Positions 32,714 to 43,587 of a DNA stretch of 64,000 nt are shown in pieces (position 1 is the stretch's first letter; each line of letters starts with the position of its first letter). This DNA is from Trametopsis cervina (Eukaryota > Basidiomycota > Agaricomycetes > Polyporales > Irpicaceae). Where the stretch lies: NCBI GenBank assembly GCA_022385755.1, contig MU278364.1, positions 310,001-374,000 on the forward strand. The letters are read 5' to 3'. The notes under the pieces are model-generated. The model was given only the letters and a program-made list of their open reading frames with translations, ran no database searches and was not told the DNA's origin. The position numbers were made by a program, and so were the translations under genes.

Positions 32714-34639
32714 ATGGCACTAACCCTCACTAACTGCTCCCGTGCCGACGGAGAAATCGTTCCTGTCCCTTTCGACTGCATCCACCACGCTATCCTCCAC
32801 TACGCCCGTCTCTTCCCTGGTACGACCGCGGTCGAGGACCACACGGGGGCCTCGATTAGCTACAGCGAGCTCGATCGCCTGTCCGCGCTCTTGGCTGACC
32901 AATTAAGGTCTCGAGGCGTACACCGCGGCGCCCGTGTATGTCTCGTCGTGTCCCGCTCCATTCCACACATCATCGCCCTCCTCGCCGTCCTACGCGCAGG
33001 CGCAGCATACGTCCCCCTAGATGGCGCACTGGCGACCGAGGTTACCCTCCGTCGGATAGTGGAAGACGCTTCTCCAGCATACGTGCTCGTGTCTCGGGTG
33101 CACGAGCAGCAGATGCGGAGCATAGATACCCGTTACGAATGCATAGAATCTTTATTGGAGGCCTACGTCTCCCATACCACCGCTTCTATCCCTGAAGACG
33201 TCGTCGGGCCAAACGACGGTGCATATGTAATCTACACGTCGGGCACGACTGGGATGCCTAAAGGCGTCTGCGTCAGCCACCGCAATGTCACCAATCGTAA
33301 GTGGCTCACCGAACTAATCAACCGCTTTGACTAACCAAACTAACACCTTTCCTGCCTTATTCCACGCTACTGCCCTACGGCCAGTCATCTGCCTATCTCC
33401 CGGAAACTTGGGCATCTGCCCCGGGACGACAGTCGCGCAGCTGCTCAACGTCGCATTCGACATGGCAGCATGGGAGATCCTTGGCGCGCTGTCCAACGGC
33501 GGTACGCTCCTCCTGCGTGGCCCCCGCCGTGCGGACTGGCTCGCCACCCTCCGCCAATCCAACGTCGTCATCGCCACCCCCTCCATCCTCTCACAACACC
33601 GCCCACAAGACTTCCCAACCATCCGCGTCGTCGCGGTCGGGGGCGAACCGTGCCCACAGGGCCTAGCCGACGCATGGGCGGCGCATGTGTCCGCGTTCTA
33701 TAACGCGTGTGGTCCGACGGAGGTCACTATCGTGAACACGATGCACCTCCATACTCCGGGCAGACAGATATCCATCGGCATACCGACGCCCAATAACGCG
33801 GTTTACATCCTCGACGACGCAGGCCGACCGGTGGCGCAGGGCAAGCCTGGCGTTATGTGGGCCGCTGGCCGTGGAGTGTGCGATGGATACCTCAACCGAC
33901 CAGAGCTCACTGAGGCGCGCTTCAGGCCCGATCCGTTTGTGGTGCCAAGCGGGGGAGAGGAAGGAAGCAAGAGCGCAATGATGATGTTCAATACGGGCGA
34001 TATCGGCAGACGGCGCGCGGACGGGTGCATCGAGCACCTGGGGCGCGTCGATGACCAGGTGAAGATCCAGGTGAGCCCCATCGGAGGACAGACTGGAAAG
34101 GTATGCTGAACCCTATCCTCTATTCCCCGTGCTTGCAGGGCTTCCGCGTGGAACTCGACGGCGTGTCCGTCTCGATGCTCTTGTGCAAGCCTTTAACAAC
34201 CGCATGCGCACTGCTCATCGATTCGACGCTCTGGGGGTTCTACACCCCCGTAGACGTGCCACCCGAAACCGTGCTCGCAACGGTCGCGCTCGTCCTCCCG
34301 CCGTACGCCGTGCCGACGCGCTATCTGCCCATGGTCACATTTCCGCTCACTAGGTATGTCCGCGCGTCACAATCTGTCTGGTGTAACAGTCCGCAGGAAC
34401 ACTCACGTTTGGGCTGCAGGAATGGCAAGATTGATAAACGCAGGCTCCGCGAACTGGCCGTTGATCATCAGACACGAGGAGAGATGGTGCATCAGGATCA
34501 GGTCGATGCTGGATTGTCTGTGAGCGCAGAGCCAGGTAATGACCTGCAGGAGAGAATCAGGAAAGTCATGATTGAGGGGTTGATACACATTGGTGTGGTG
34601 TACGTTCTATTTAGGTTTGTTTCGGAGTATTTTAGGTAG
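32714..34639 (+). CDS. NRPS-like adenylation-domain protein without carrier or release domain
   Basis: About four exons give an AMP-forming adenylation enzyme. The core motifs are present: SYSELDRLSALLADQLR (A1), LLAVLRAGAAYVPLD (A2), VIYTSGTTGMPKGV (A3, P-loop), NVAFDMAAWEIL (A4), YNACGPTEVT (A5), a diverged A6 with GKPGVMWAAGRGVCDGYLN, FNTGDIGRR (A7), LGRVDDQVKIQGFRVEL (A8) and RNGKIDKRRL (A10, with the catalytic lysine). After A10 only about 60 residues follow, ending in a hydrophobic segment (GLIHIGVVYVLFRFV); no phosphopantetheine (LGGxS) site, thioesterase or reductase is seen. It should activate a carboxylic acid as an acyl-adenylate; the substrate is unknown. The start is the first ATG after a non-ATG open stretch. 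Either a stand-alone A enzyme or a truncated fusion protein. Confidence 0.85.
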
Positions 34640-34913
34640 AGCTGATTTCGATGTGTGTGTGTTCTTCCGATGAAACATGGTGATTCGGCGTACTAGAGAG
34701 CAAGTTAGCATATTCACGTTCACTTCAATAATATCTACAATGAATGACCAAACATTTTATCAGGAGTTTCAGGCCGTGACAGTAGGGGTACGTGGAGTTG
34801 TAGGTTATGGTTCAATTTTCCCCGCGAACCTTGTTCGTGCTCTTGAAAGATACAGTTGTTGATATTCCACGTTACATAATCATCACGATGCATAGATCAG
34901 AACTCAATCCAAC

Positions 34914-36847
34914 AAATGCCTCGCGTTGGCGCATATGGCCTCCAGGTAGTTCTGGAGCACGGAACGATCCCATACGTCGCTTGCCTGAGACAACAACGAA
35001 TCAGTTTTCCGAGCTCACAAGGCCTGACTGAGACAACACTCACTTCGAGCTGAACGTTGACGCGAGAATCAAACGTCCAGATGTGTGTGATTCTGATGAA
35101 AGAGAGAAGCGAACGTGAGACACGAAATCCACACCGCAAAGAGACGACGTACGCGTTGTAGAATGTCATTCTGTGGCCAAAGACCATGTCCGTGAGTCTA
35201 ATCAGGCTTTCAGTCCCCTCGCCTGCGCCTGCTTTTCCGGAGGACACAGCAACGGGGCATATCTGCTCAACGACGCCAAGGTTCGTGATCATTGCAGCAA
35301 GGGGGTTCTCGCTCGAGATGCCGAACCGCATGTCCGCAGACGCGGAGGTGTACGCTGTCAAGTGCGGCAGGCACGGGTCGGACAGGTACAGCTCGTACTG
35401 GTCCCGCAGCTGATGCATCATTGCGACTAGCTGGGCTTTTGCCGGCTGGCCCGCGTTTGCGATGTAGTCTGTGTATGGGATAGAGAGAGGGACGACGACT
35501 GTCTCGGAGGTGAATCTTTCTTGAGTTTTGTACGGACCGGAAAGCCATGGCACGAGCGATATGCTGAAATGATACGTGAGACTATGCAGAGGCATGGATA
35601 TATGCGGCATGTGCTCACTAATTGGCCGGTAATGTGACATGGGCGTACAACGCCTGCTCGTCAGGCACCTCGTTCGCTTGGAAGATGGTAAGGATCTGCG
35701 CCGCCTCGAATAGGTTCGTTATCGTGACTCGTCGCTTGTTCTCACCATGGGCTACTGCGGTATCCGAGTTCAGGTGCTTGAGCGCGCGGATAATGGCAGC
35801 GCTATCCTCAACGGAAAAGGTTATGCGGACACGCACGGGTAGTCCCGGTTGCATTATACCTCTGCTCATCGTGGCGAGATGAGGTCCGAGCGTGGGCTAA
35901 CGAACATGTCTCAATCAATGTGCACTACCTCAGAGTAACACATGACTGTCACTTACAGTATCGCGGGCTGAATCAGAGAAAACTCGCTTGGCGAGGGCTG
36001 GCAGGGTGGCATGAGCATCCTCACGGAGACCACCCGTGATGGTCACAGGGCCCTTGGGGAGGTTTTCGTATTCCTGACCCCAAGGCAGTTCCTCAAGCAG
36101 CGGGGTTTCAGATACCATAGTCGCGAAAAGTCTCTTGAATGCATTGAGAGTCGGTCGAGCGTCCATGATGGCGTGAGTGCCATGCATGAAAATACCGTAT
36201 GTGGACTCGCGACTGGGAAGACGAGTAAGCAACGCTCTCATGATCTGCGGGTACTGCTCTGTCTCGAGTTTGCGCTGGTTAAGCAACGCAATGACCCCCT
36301 CATTTTCGATGGGTTCGTCGAGCACCTCGAAGGTCTGTGCTGCCCATACGACAGCATCGTCTACGTTCGTAGTAAGCTTGTAAGACCACTTCCGCGCATA
36401 TTCGATCTCATCATGGATCATGGAAGCGGCAAGGTTGGGGTAGATGAACCTATGATAACAATACGCGAAGTCCATCAGTCATTGAGGAAGAGATGTCGTG
36501 GGGGTGAGAGCGTTCACCGCAGGTGCGCCCATGCTCGAAAGGCTTTGGTCTTGATCATCTTCCAATCCCACTGCGGAGCTTCGAATTCAAAGCCCATAGC
36601 ACATTCTGGCATTCTAAACTGACATTGAGTTGTACAATAGCGTCGCATGGCAAGCGGACAGACCCATTGTATGTCAGGGTGAGTTGATCATACACCCGCT
36701 CCGACCCTAGGAGGGTTCTGTGGCCGCGGCTTCAATGAAACTGACATAGGCAGATGGAGGTAAATACCTTTCATAGTACGTAGAGCCCTCTTTGGTGACG
36801 GGTTCATAGGACGGCTCGGATGATAGAACCGTTGGAAGAGTATCCAT
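34914..36847 (-). CDS. HxxxD acyltransferase, condensation-domain-like (chloramphenicol acetyltransferase fold)
   Basis: About six exons. The protein begins near MDTLPTVLSSEPSYEP with GSTYYERYLPPSAY; a further in-frame ATG lies at 36992-36994. A 125-nt intron appears to lead to FRMPECAMGFEFEAPQWDW. The region LRFIYPNLAASMIHDEI and the catalytic motif GIFMHGTHAIMDARPTLNAFKRL (HAIMD, the HxxxD general base) resemble basidiomycete condensation-like acyltransferases. The second half has LTYHFSISLVPW, FGISSENPLAAMITNLG, and HIWTFDSRVNVQLEASDVWD. The last exons are short; the stop is at 34914-34916. It should transfer an acyl group from CoA or another thioester to an alcohol or amine. It lies tail-to-tail with the adenylation gene (274 bp), so an acyl-activating and acyl-transferring pair is plausible. 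The N-terminal exon is the least certain part. Confidence 0.75.
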
Positions 36848-37862
36848 CTGCACGCAGGAGGATAATCTGATGGTCTCGAGAGACGAGGGTACCCGCAACT
36901 CGATTGCCTGAATGCATTTCATTTGTATGAGGATTCGGACGTTCAGTCGTCCCAGGATGGGTAAGTTCACTATCGGGTTGTCAAAGCTTGCCATTTCCTG
37001 CCCCTTGCCTTAGTCTCGCCCACAATGATACTTGGACCGTTTGCGCTGACAGCATCTATCCGTATATTGTATTGTGCGCTTTGCTACTTCAAAAGACGAG
37101 GTCGGTCGGAGCAATGTCTTGACGCTACGCAACAGGGGCACAGGCAGTGCACAACCCAGAGGACGAGTGACACTGATACGCAGGACGCGGATTGTCGTGA
37201 TCCTGAATATGTTAGAGACACATTCGTAATAGCATGACCATCAGACTCACTGGTGAGATTGTGAAGAGCCACTGTATGATAGGCTCTGAGTGAGCTGTCA
37301 GTACTGTAGTATCATGCATGCTAGAGCGATACACCTTGCAGCCTGTGCATAGATAGAGAGGCAGCAGATATAACAATAGACAAGAAACTCGACTTGCTAT
37401 GGTGTTGCATTCAGGCGAAGAATACCATTGAACTGACTCGCTGCTAGGAGTTTGAAGTCGCTCAGCTGCGTCTATGAGAACCGATTGGAAGGTACACGAC
37501 ACCATGCCACATTTCACATGACCTTAAGACGCTGTATCAGGTGCAAAATATCATAAAGTTGCATTGCGGATGTGTCACGAAGGAAGTGGATGTGGGTAAA
37601 GAACGATTAGCGCAGACCGAAACCTACAGATTAGCGCAGACACCTTCAAACACATCCCTTAGCGCCGAAACGTCTTTTGAGAGCCAGCCACCTTCAAGGA
37701 CTCTTCAATGAACCAGCAATGCGACATTAAGGCTTATCAGCCTCTCATTGGAAGAGGACGTGTTTAAAATGGCACGGCATATTTGTAGACGGTAGTGTCT
37801 ATCGTCTGCCTGCCCCCAAGTCACCGAACATCGTTGAACAGCAAAGATAATTGCAGTACACC
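36848..37862. promoter_or_regulatory. Divergent intergenic region with 24-nt spaced repeat
   Basis: This kilobase separates the acyltransferase (-) from the seven-helix protein gene (+). It contains GATTAGCGCAGAC twice (37605-37617 and 37629-37641). Open frames on both strands (for example 37212-37517) have no ATG or motif. The far left part may hold an upstream coding extension of the acyltransferase to 36994. Confidence 0.45.
37605..37641. repeat. Two-copy 13-nt direct repeat, 24-nt period
   Basis: GATTAGCGCAGAC is found twice, about 222-258 bp upstream of the start of the seven-helix protein. Even spacing in a promoter region makes a paired transcription-factor site possible. Confidence 0.5.
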
Positions 37863-39303
37863 ATGTCTGGCTCTGGTAGTGCTCCCCGTCTGGACAAGAA
37901 TGCACTCATTAGTATCTGGATGGAGACTGCTTTGTGGGGTGAGTGAGCTCTCGCTATATTTTGTCACTGCAAAGTGACCGCTAGATCACAGGAATCAAGT
38001 GAGTAGCCCAAGTTGAATTGTGTATCGAGTACGTATCTTATGCGGTGCATCCTTTAGCTTAGTCGTATACGGAGCCGCTGTCTACGTTATCACGAATAAA
38101 AACTCCCCCTCAAGGTACGAACGAATATCTGTTTATATTCGTTTCCACTCTCATAATCCTATCCCAGACTCCTAGTTCTGACCTCAACGATGTTAATGCT
38201 CTTAGCGACCGCACACGTCTCCCTTTCACTGCGGCAGCTAATGGAGGCTTTTATTGACATACCAAGTCCCGCACCGCCATTGTACTCCATCCTGTACTGG
38301 TTGAACGAGGTGAGTCTCGTCCCGCTCCGTTGCCCGCTTTATGAAGAGTGACTCACACGATATGCGGCGCAAAGACCAACGGGGTCAATCTGGCGAAGAT
38401 TATCCTGTACGACACTACTGTCAGTCAGCTATATCCATTTGCGGCGGACCTTTACTGACTCCTGGACAGGTATTTATGCAGGACCTTGTCCTGGTGAGAT
38501 AATTTGCAGGCGAGCAGATGTTCAAACTAATCAGGCCAATGGTCGATCCTACCCTAGATCTGGCGGTTATACGTTGTCTTCGCTCGCAACTGGCTGGTGA
38601 TCGTAATTCCTGTACGTGTGCCCTCGCGCGAGTCTCACACGGCACTGAAATTTCAGCCCTTTAGCTCATTGTTGAAGCAGTCCACATGGGTTCGTACAGA
38701 ACTGCGCTGTCCCCGAGCTATCACACAACTTATAAATTACTGTAGCCGCCGCCTATGCAGCAACCGCCATTGCCGTGAACCATCCGATAACGTCCCCTCT
38801 GTTCGCGCACACGGCTCTTGCGGGCTGGTCTCTAGATCTCGTCGTAAACGTCTGCGTCACCCTGGCCATCGCCGGACGGCTGTGGTTCTTCAGTCGCAAG
38901 ATCCAGCCAGCCGTTCGTACCAGCGGGGGCAAGTACCAAGCGTCGATATACACGATTGTGGAGTCTGGTGGTTTGTTCGCCGCCACGACATTGGCCATAG
39001 TGATCCTCTACGTACGCGATTCCGCCCTCATTGTGAACGCGATGGATGTCGCTACCCAGCTTGCGGTTCGTATGCGTATTTATCGACTGATTAGGCTATT
39101 GTATTGATAATCGCGGAGTTGCTCAGTGCTTGACACCAATGCTTATCGTGGTACGCATCGGCTTCGGGATCACGCATGGCGATGCTAGGTCTACTGGGAC
39201 AACTGCTGTATCGCGACCGCTTGCATTTGGTAGGAATAACTACTCTATGAGCAGGCTGGACTCTACGGGCCAAACGGTGAGCTCCTCGGTGTCCCACCAG
39301 TAG
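37863..39303 (+). CDS. Seven-helix membrane protein, basidiomycete-specific family
   Basis: About nine short exons, including a 7-nt microexon (37992-37998), join in frame. The protein starts MSGSGSAPRLDKNALI and has seven hydrophobic helices: WMETALWGINLVVYGAAVYVI, LVLTSTMLMLLATAHVSLSL, a helix around YDTTVFMQDLVL and IWRLYVVFARNWLVIVIP, AAAYAATAIAVN, WSLDLVVNVCVTLAIAGRLWFF, ASIYTIVESGGLFAATTLAIVIL and a last one ending PMLIVVRIGFGI. A Ser-rich tail follows (RPLAFGRNNYSM). The IWRLYVVF signature after helix three and the YTIVES helix are typical of the large agaricomycete family often labelled DUF6533/DUF6534-like or GPCR-like. Ligands and signalling are unknown. Members are expanded and fast-evolving. 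Confidence 0.8.
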
Positions 39304-39799
39304 TTTTGACTTATTTGGACCCAGGATTCTCTGCCGTCGCAACAAGCTATCATCGTCACCACCACGAGAGCTATGACCGGCGATGATGAATCTCTGCACA
39401 AGCCAGGCATCGCAATGTGATGCAGAAACAATACCGCATCGGCAGGTTTATGACGGGGTAGTGATATAATTTATGAGTGCAGGCTGGGAGATGACTGTAG
39501 TGCTTTTATGTTGTATGAATATCCGCGCGACGAAATCTGACTCGCTTCACACTGATGAGATTGGACCGAAATGGGGAGGGTATCAATCTTGCTTTCATAA
39601 CTCTCGCTTTGAGGGGATGGCAAACTGCTAAGTTGGAGGTAAGCGGGGGTATGTCACGTGACCGCGCGCTCGTGTGGAACCAAAGAACGCCACGAAGCCC
39701 TCGCTACTCAAGACGCGAGCACATGCTCATGTATTCCTATACCTCCATGTCACTGTGCTAGATGCATAGCCACATGCCAACACATGCAACACCCAAGCA
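39304..39799. other. Intergenic region upstream of RAD57
   Basis: 496 bp with no recognised gene; presumed 3' UTR of the seven-helix protein and promoter of RAD57. Confidence 0.5.
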
Positions 39800-41395
39800 A
39801 TGGACGCGCAACTATCTTCCTTTGCGGCTCTCTCCCATAGCCAGAAGGCTGCGCTGCGGAAAGGTATATGCGTTGTGCAATCTCGACCTACGCGTGCTAA
39901 CGACGCGTTTTGGCAGGGAACATCCGCACAGTGTTTGACCTACTCGCGCTCCCCATTCAGGATATTGTGAAGAGATGCAGGATCGCGCATCACGACGCGC
40001 AGGAGCTCGTGCAGTGCATATACGACGAGCTCGATGCGCCTCCGCTGTATAGCCTGGACCGCGAAGATTTGCCGCGGGATGAGGTCATCACCACCGGAGA
40101 TACGATCCTAGATAAGGTGCTGGGTGGTGGGATACGGACACGGAAGTTGTGGGAGGTGACGGGCGAGAGGTGAGCGGTCTCATCCGCAGCTGAGATATAC
40201 GGTCTTCATGCCACAGGCATACAGCGCAGCAGGAAAGACGCAGTTGGCGATGCAGCTCGCGCTGTGCGTGCAGATACCTGGTGACCTCGGCGGTGTATCT
40301 GGCGGCGCGTGTTTCCTATCCACCTCGTGGACGCTCCCAACGAACCGACTCGTAGAGATCGTACACAATCATCCCGTGCTCTCCCCTGCATTCTGCGGAC
40401 TTGCCGACATACATACTATGAAGACGCCGACTATACCGCTGTTACTTCATGCGCTATCCAACACTTTCCCTCCGTTCCTGGAGGAACGAGCGTCTGACCC
40501 CAACACAAAGCCCATAAAGCTCCTCGTGATCGATGCTATAACCGAGCTCTTCCACTCAGAAGACAGAGTATCGGTATCCACGCTCTCAGAGCGTTCGAGA
40601 AACCTCACAGAGATCGCGACGCTGCTGCATACACTCACGCACAAGCACGGGCTGGCAGTCGTAGTCCTCAACGAAGTCTCGGACGTCTTCGACAGAGGTC
40701 CGCCGCCTGGCGTGCGTGCGCACGAGCTCATTTATCGTGATCAGGCGCGCCTGTTCGGCCGTGCGGACGCGGGTTGGGGCGCGAAGAAGGAGGCGGCGCT
40801 AGGGCTCGTGTGGGCAAACCAGATTAATGCGAGGATTATGCTCGTGCGTACGGAGCGCATGAGAGTGTTGGATGAGACGGAGTACAGGCCGGCGAAGCGA
40901 AGACGCATGGAGGATGGGGCTGAGGAGGCGAGAACTCGAGTGGAGGCAGAGGCGGTGAGGATACGAAGGCTCGATGTCATCTTCAATTCGGTCGGGCACC
41001 CTGCGTCGCTGGATTATATCATCACGTCTGGTGGGTTCGTCGCTCTTGAGCCGGAGGAGGAGGAGCTGTCCCATAACAGCGTACAGCCGACGGTTCGTAC
41101 ACAAAACCTATCCGATGTCTTGGAGGAAGTATGCCCGTTCGACCTCCCACTTGCAGTCCCCAGCTCCTCCGCCGGCCCCAGCTCGGACCTCATATCCTCC
41201 CTCCCCTCATCCGGTAACTTCGCGCCAGCTGTAGATATGGCAGCGCAAAACGGTGGAGAGGTTGAGGAAGGGCCTGACCCTGAGGATGGACCGGTGGAGG
41301 AGGACGACGAATGGGAGGCGTATTGGAAGGACGGCGATATTGGGAGCGATATCTACAGTCAGGTGGACCTCGACGCGCTTTCGTCTGTTAAATAA
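39800..41395 (+). CDS. RAD57: RAD57/XRCC3-like RecA-family recombination protein
   Basis: Three exons. The N-terminus MDAQLSSFAALSHSQKAALR and RTVFDLLALPIQDIVKRCRI form the helix-hairpin-helix-like domain of RAD51 paralogues. The RecA core has ITTGDTILDKVLGGGI, Walker A GESAAGKTQLAM (split by an intron in the Ser codon), FLSTSWTLPTNRLVEIV, Walker B PIKLLVIDAITELF, and VVVLNEVSDVF. A C-terminal acidic extension (EEDDEWEAYWKDGD) follows. Rad57 works with Rad55 in loading and stabilising Rad51 filaments in homologous recombination in the nucleus. Length, about 490 residues, fits fungal Rad57. Two ACGCGT motifs occur in intron 1. XRCC3 is the metazoan counterpart, so either name applies. Confidence 0.9.
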
Positions 41396-41873
41396 GTAAG
41401 TATCACTGTGTTGTGTCTTTGCTTTATATCTTTGTACGCTATATAATATATATGTACCAATCATAGTAATGTGCGAGAGGAATAGTTATACAGAAATTCA
41501 TCATCGCCGACCATAGCTCTGGTCATTGAGGCACCGGGAGACGGCGACGGCGGCGGCGCATGCGGGTGAGTAAGTGAATCAACACGCTGCAGAGCTCACC
41601 GTCTGGCCAGCGGATTCCAGCCTTGTTCACAGAATAGTTTTTCCAGCGGTCGCGACGCGGCTGTTCCCCCGGTAAACCTCCGGGTATTCCGAAAGCTTTG
41701 TGGCGTTCATCAGCTATACCCAGTGCGGTGTGTTTCATCCACCCGCCCAACCCATCGGACACAAGCGATACAGTACCAGCGGTGATTATCATGTAGTTGA
41801 GGTGAGCTTCTTGCTCTTCTACTCTTCACTCTTCACTCATCTTGCTACTGAGCCGACCACAAAAGCCCTCACT
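41396..41873. other. Intergenic region upstream of hydrolase copy 2
   Basis: 478 bp. The final 70 bp are pyrimidine-rich with CTCTTCACT-type repeats just ahead of the ATG, as in many fungal leaders. An 89-codon ATG frame on the minus strand (41523-41792) has no motif and is not called. Confidence 0.45.
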
Positions 41874-43142
41874 ATGGCATTCGCCTTCCGCCATCAGCCG
41901 GTCAAGGCGCTATACCTCGTTGGAAACTTCACTATCCTGCTCTTCATCCGTCTCCCATTCTGGGCCATCCGGTATGCCCTACCCGCCACAAGACCGCGCA
42001 AGGGCTGGTCCTGGAAACGCAGCGTCATCGTCCAAGCCCTGCGCTCAGTCATCGACACGTTCTTCGCCACAGGTTTGCCCACAGAGCCCGCCCCGAATGA
42101 ATCAACAGCGCAGAAAGACGGCCTCGTCTGGGTGGACGCGACCCCGGAGCTCATTGTCGGCGCAGTGAAGCAATTTGCAGAGAGCAATGGTGTTGAGGCG
42201 GTCAAGGTCGCTGGGTACTGGTACGGCACACGCGACGCTGACGGTCAAGTAGGCCAGAAAGCAGCGCCAGGCGAGAAGGTCGTGTACCATCTACACGGTG
42301 GCGCTTTCCTCGTGAGCACCCGTCGCCCTTGCACCTAATCTCTCCTTACACGCGCTCACCCCTGCCTCCTCACCCCACTGTAGATCGGCTCAGCCCGCCC
42401 CTCGGTCCTCACGCGCCCCACCTTCGACGGCTTCATCGGCCACCTCCCCTCGCACCCACGCGTCTTCGCAGTCGAATACCGTCTCTCATCTGCCCCACCC
42501 TTTGCAGCCTCAAACCCATTCCCTGCAGCGCTCATCGACGCGGTAGCGGGGTACAACTACCTCATCAACACGCTCGGCTTCGCGCCGCACAACATCCTCG
42601 TCACAGGCGACTCCGCCGGTGGGACGCTCGCCGTCTGGCTCGCGCGCTACCTTGCCACTACCACCACGCTCCCGTTACCCGCTGCACTGCTTCTTCACTC
42701 GCCGACGATGGACTTCGCGAACACGCACGTCGGCCCGAACTCGTCTATGGTGCGGCACGCACACACGGACTACGTGCACAGTTTCCTCGAGTCGGGCTAC
42801 ACGTACCGCGCTTTGCTGGGCGCGCTCAGCGCAGAGGACACCGCGGTGCGCTCGTGGCTCGCCCCCGGCGCGACGACCCTCGCCGCGGAGGACGTCAATG
42901 GCGCGTTCGCCGGGTTCCCAAAGACCGCCATCGTCGTCGGCGGCGCAGAGCAGACGCTCGATGCGGTCGTTGCATTTAGAGGGCTCCTCGAGGCCGCCGG
43001 CACGGCGAGTGTTTTGTCTATCGTGCCGCGCGACGCGACACACGATTTTTTCACGCATGCTTGGCATGAGCCAGAGCGGACGGACGCGCTCAAGGAGGTC
43101 GCTGTTTGGTTGAGGAAGGAGGTGTGGGTAGACGATGAGTGA
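41874..43142 (+). CDS. Membrane-anchored alpha/beta hydrolase (HSL family), copy 2
   Basis: This gene is the paralogue of the one at 30559-31815. It opens MAFAFRHQPVKALYLVGN with the same hydrophobic anchor, and shares GWSWKRSVIVQALR, DGLVWVDATPEL, GYWYGTRDADGQVGQK, the nucleophile motif GDSAGG, HVGPNSSMVRH and a terminal DATHDFFTHAWHE. Its single intron interrupts the protein exactly after the oxyanion motif, as in copy 1. Here the motif reads HLHGGAFL instead of HLHGGGFV, a Gly-to-Ala change beside the oxyanion hole that may alter activity or substrate. Otherwise the catalytic Ser, acid and His regions appear intact. About 400 residues; an ester or lactone hydrolase at a membrane is the best guess. 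Confidence 0.9.
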
Positions 43143-43587
43143 TGAGGGCGCGAAAAGGCGATTTGGTTCGTGGTTTGCTGCGACAGTCTGTCTTGTTTAT
43201 CTATTGGGGCTCGCGGTGGCTATCTGTGCGTGAAATGAAAGAACGTGATAATACGGTCTTCCTGGTTATATGGGCACGATGCTCGAACTGCTGTAGCACA
43301 ATATCAGACGTATCTCCAGCGGTATACATACGGCTAGGGTAAGCAGCAAGAGGTACAACACGCCCATCATGTACGGGTTCAGGCCCACTACGACAACAAG
43401 CCGTAGTTCTGTGCGGATGCACTTGAGTATGTGAAGGAGAGTGATGTTCACAAGGAAAGCGCACCTCGGCGTTGTCGGGGTCCAGTTAGCGCGCTCAAGA
43501 GTCTCCTCCAGTCTGGCCCGCCATCCATCCCGACTCTCACTCAGCACACACCCATCCCACATCCCACCCAATTTGCGCCAGCCAGCT
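43143..43587. other. Intergenic region upstream of PET100
   Basis: 445 bp between two same-strand genes, with no gene or element recognised. Confidence 0.5.

Noticed and set aside
39890..39908. Two ACGCGT motifs within RAD57 intron 1 as an MBF control site
   Set aside because: The hexamer appears many times in this GC-rich window, and one copy abuts the branch-point/acceptor region, so splicing constraints or chance explain it. Mentioned only alongside the POLD2 case.
41523..41792. 89-codon ATG frame on the minus strand upstream of hydrolase copy 2
   Set aside because: Overlaps the hydrolase promoter, no intron or motif; ends in a run of arginines encoded by a simple repeat.
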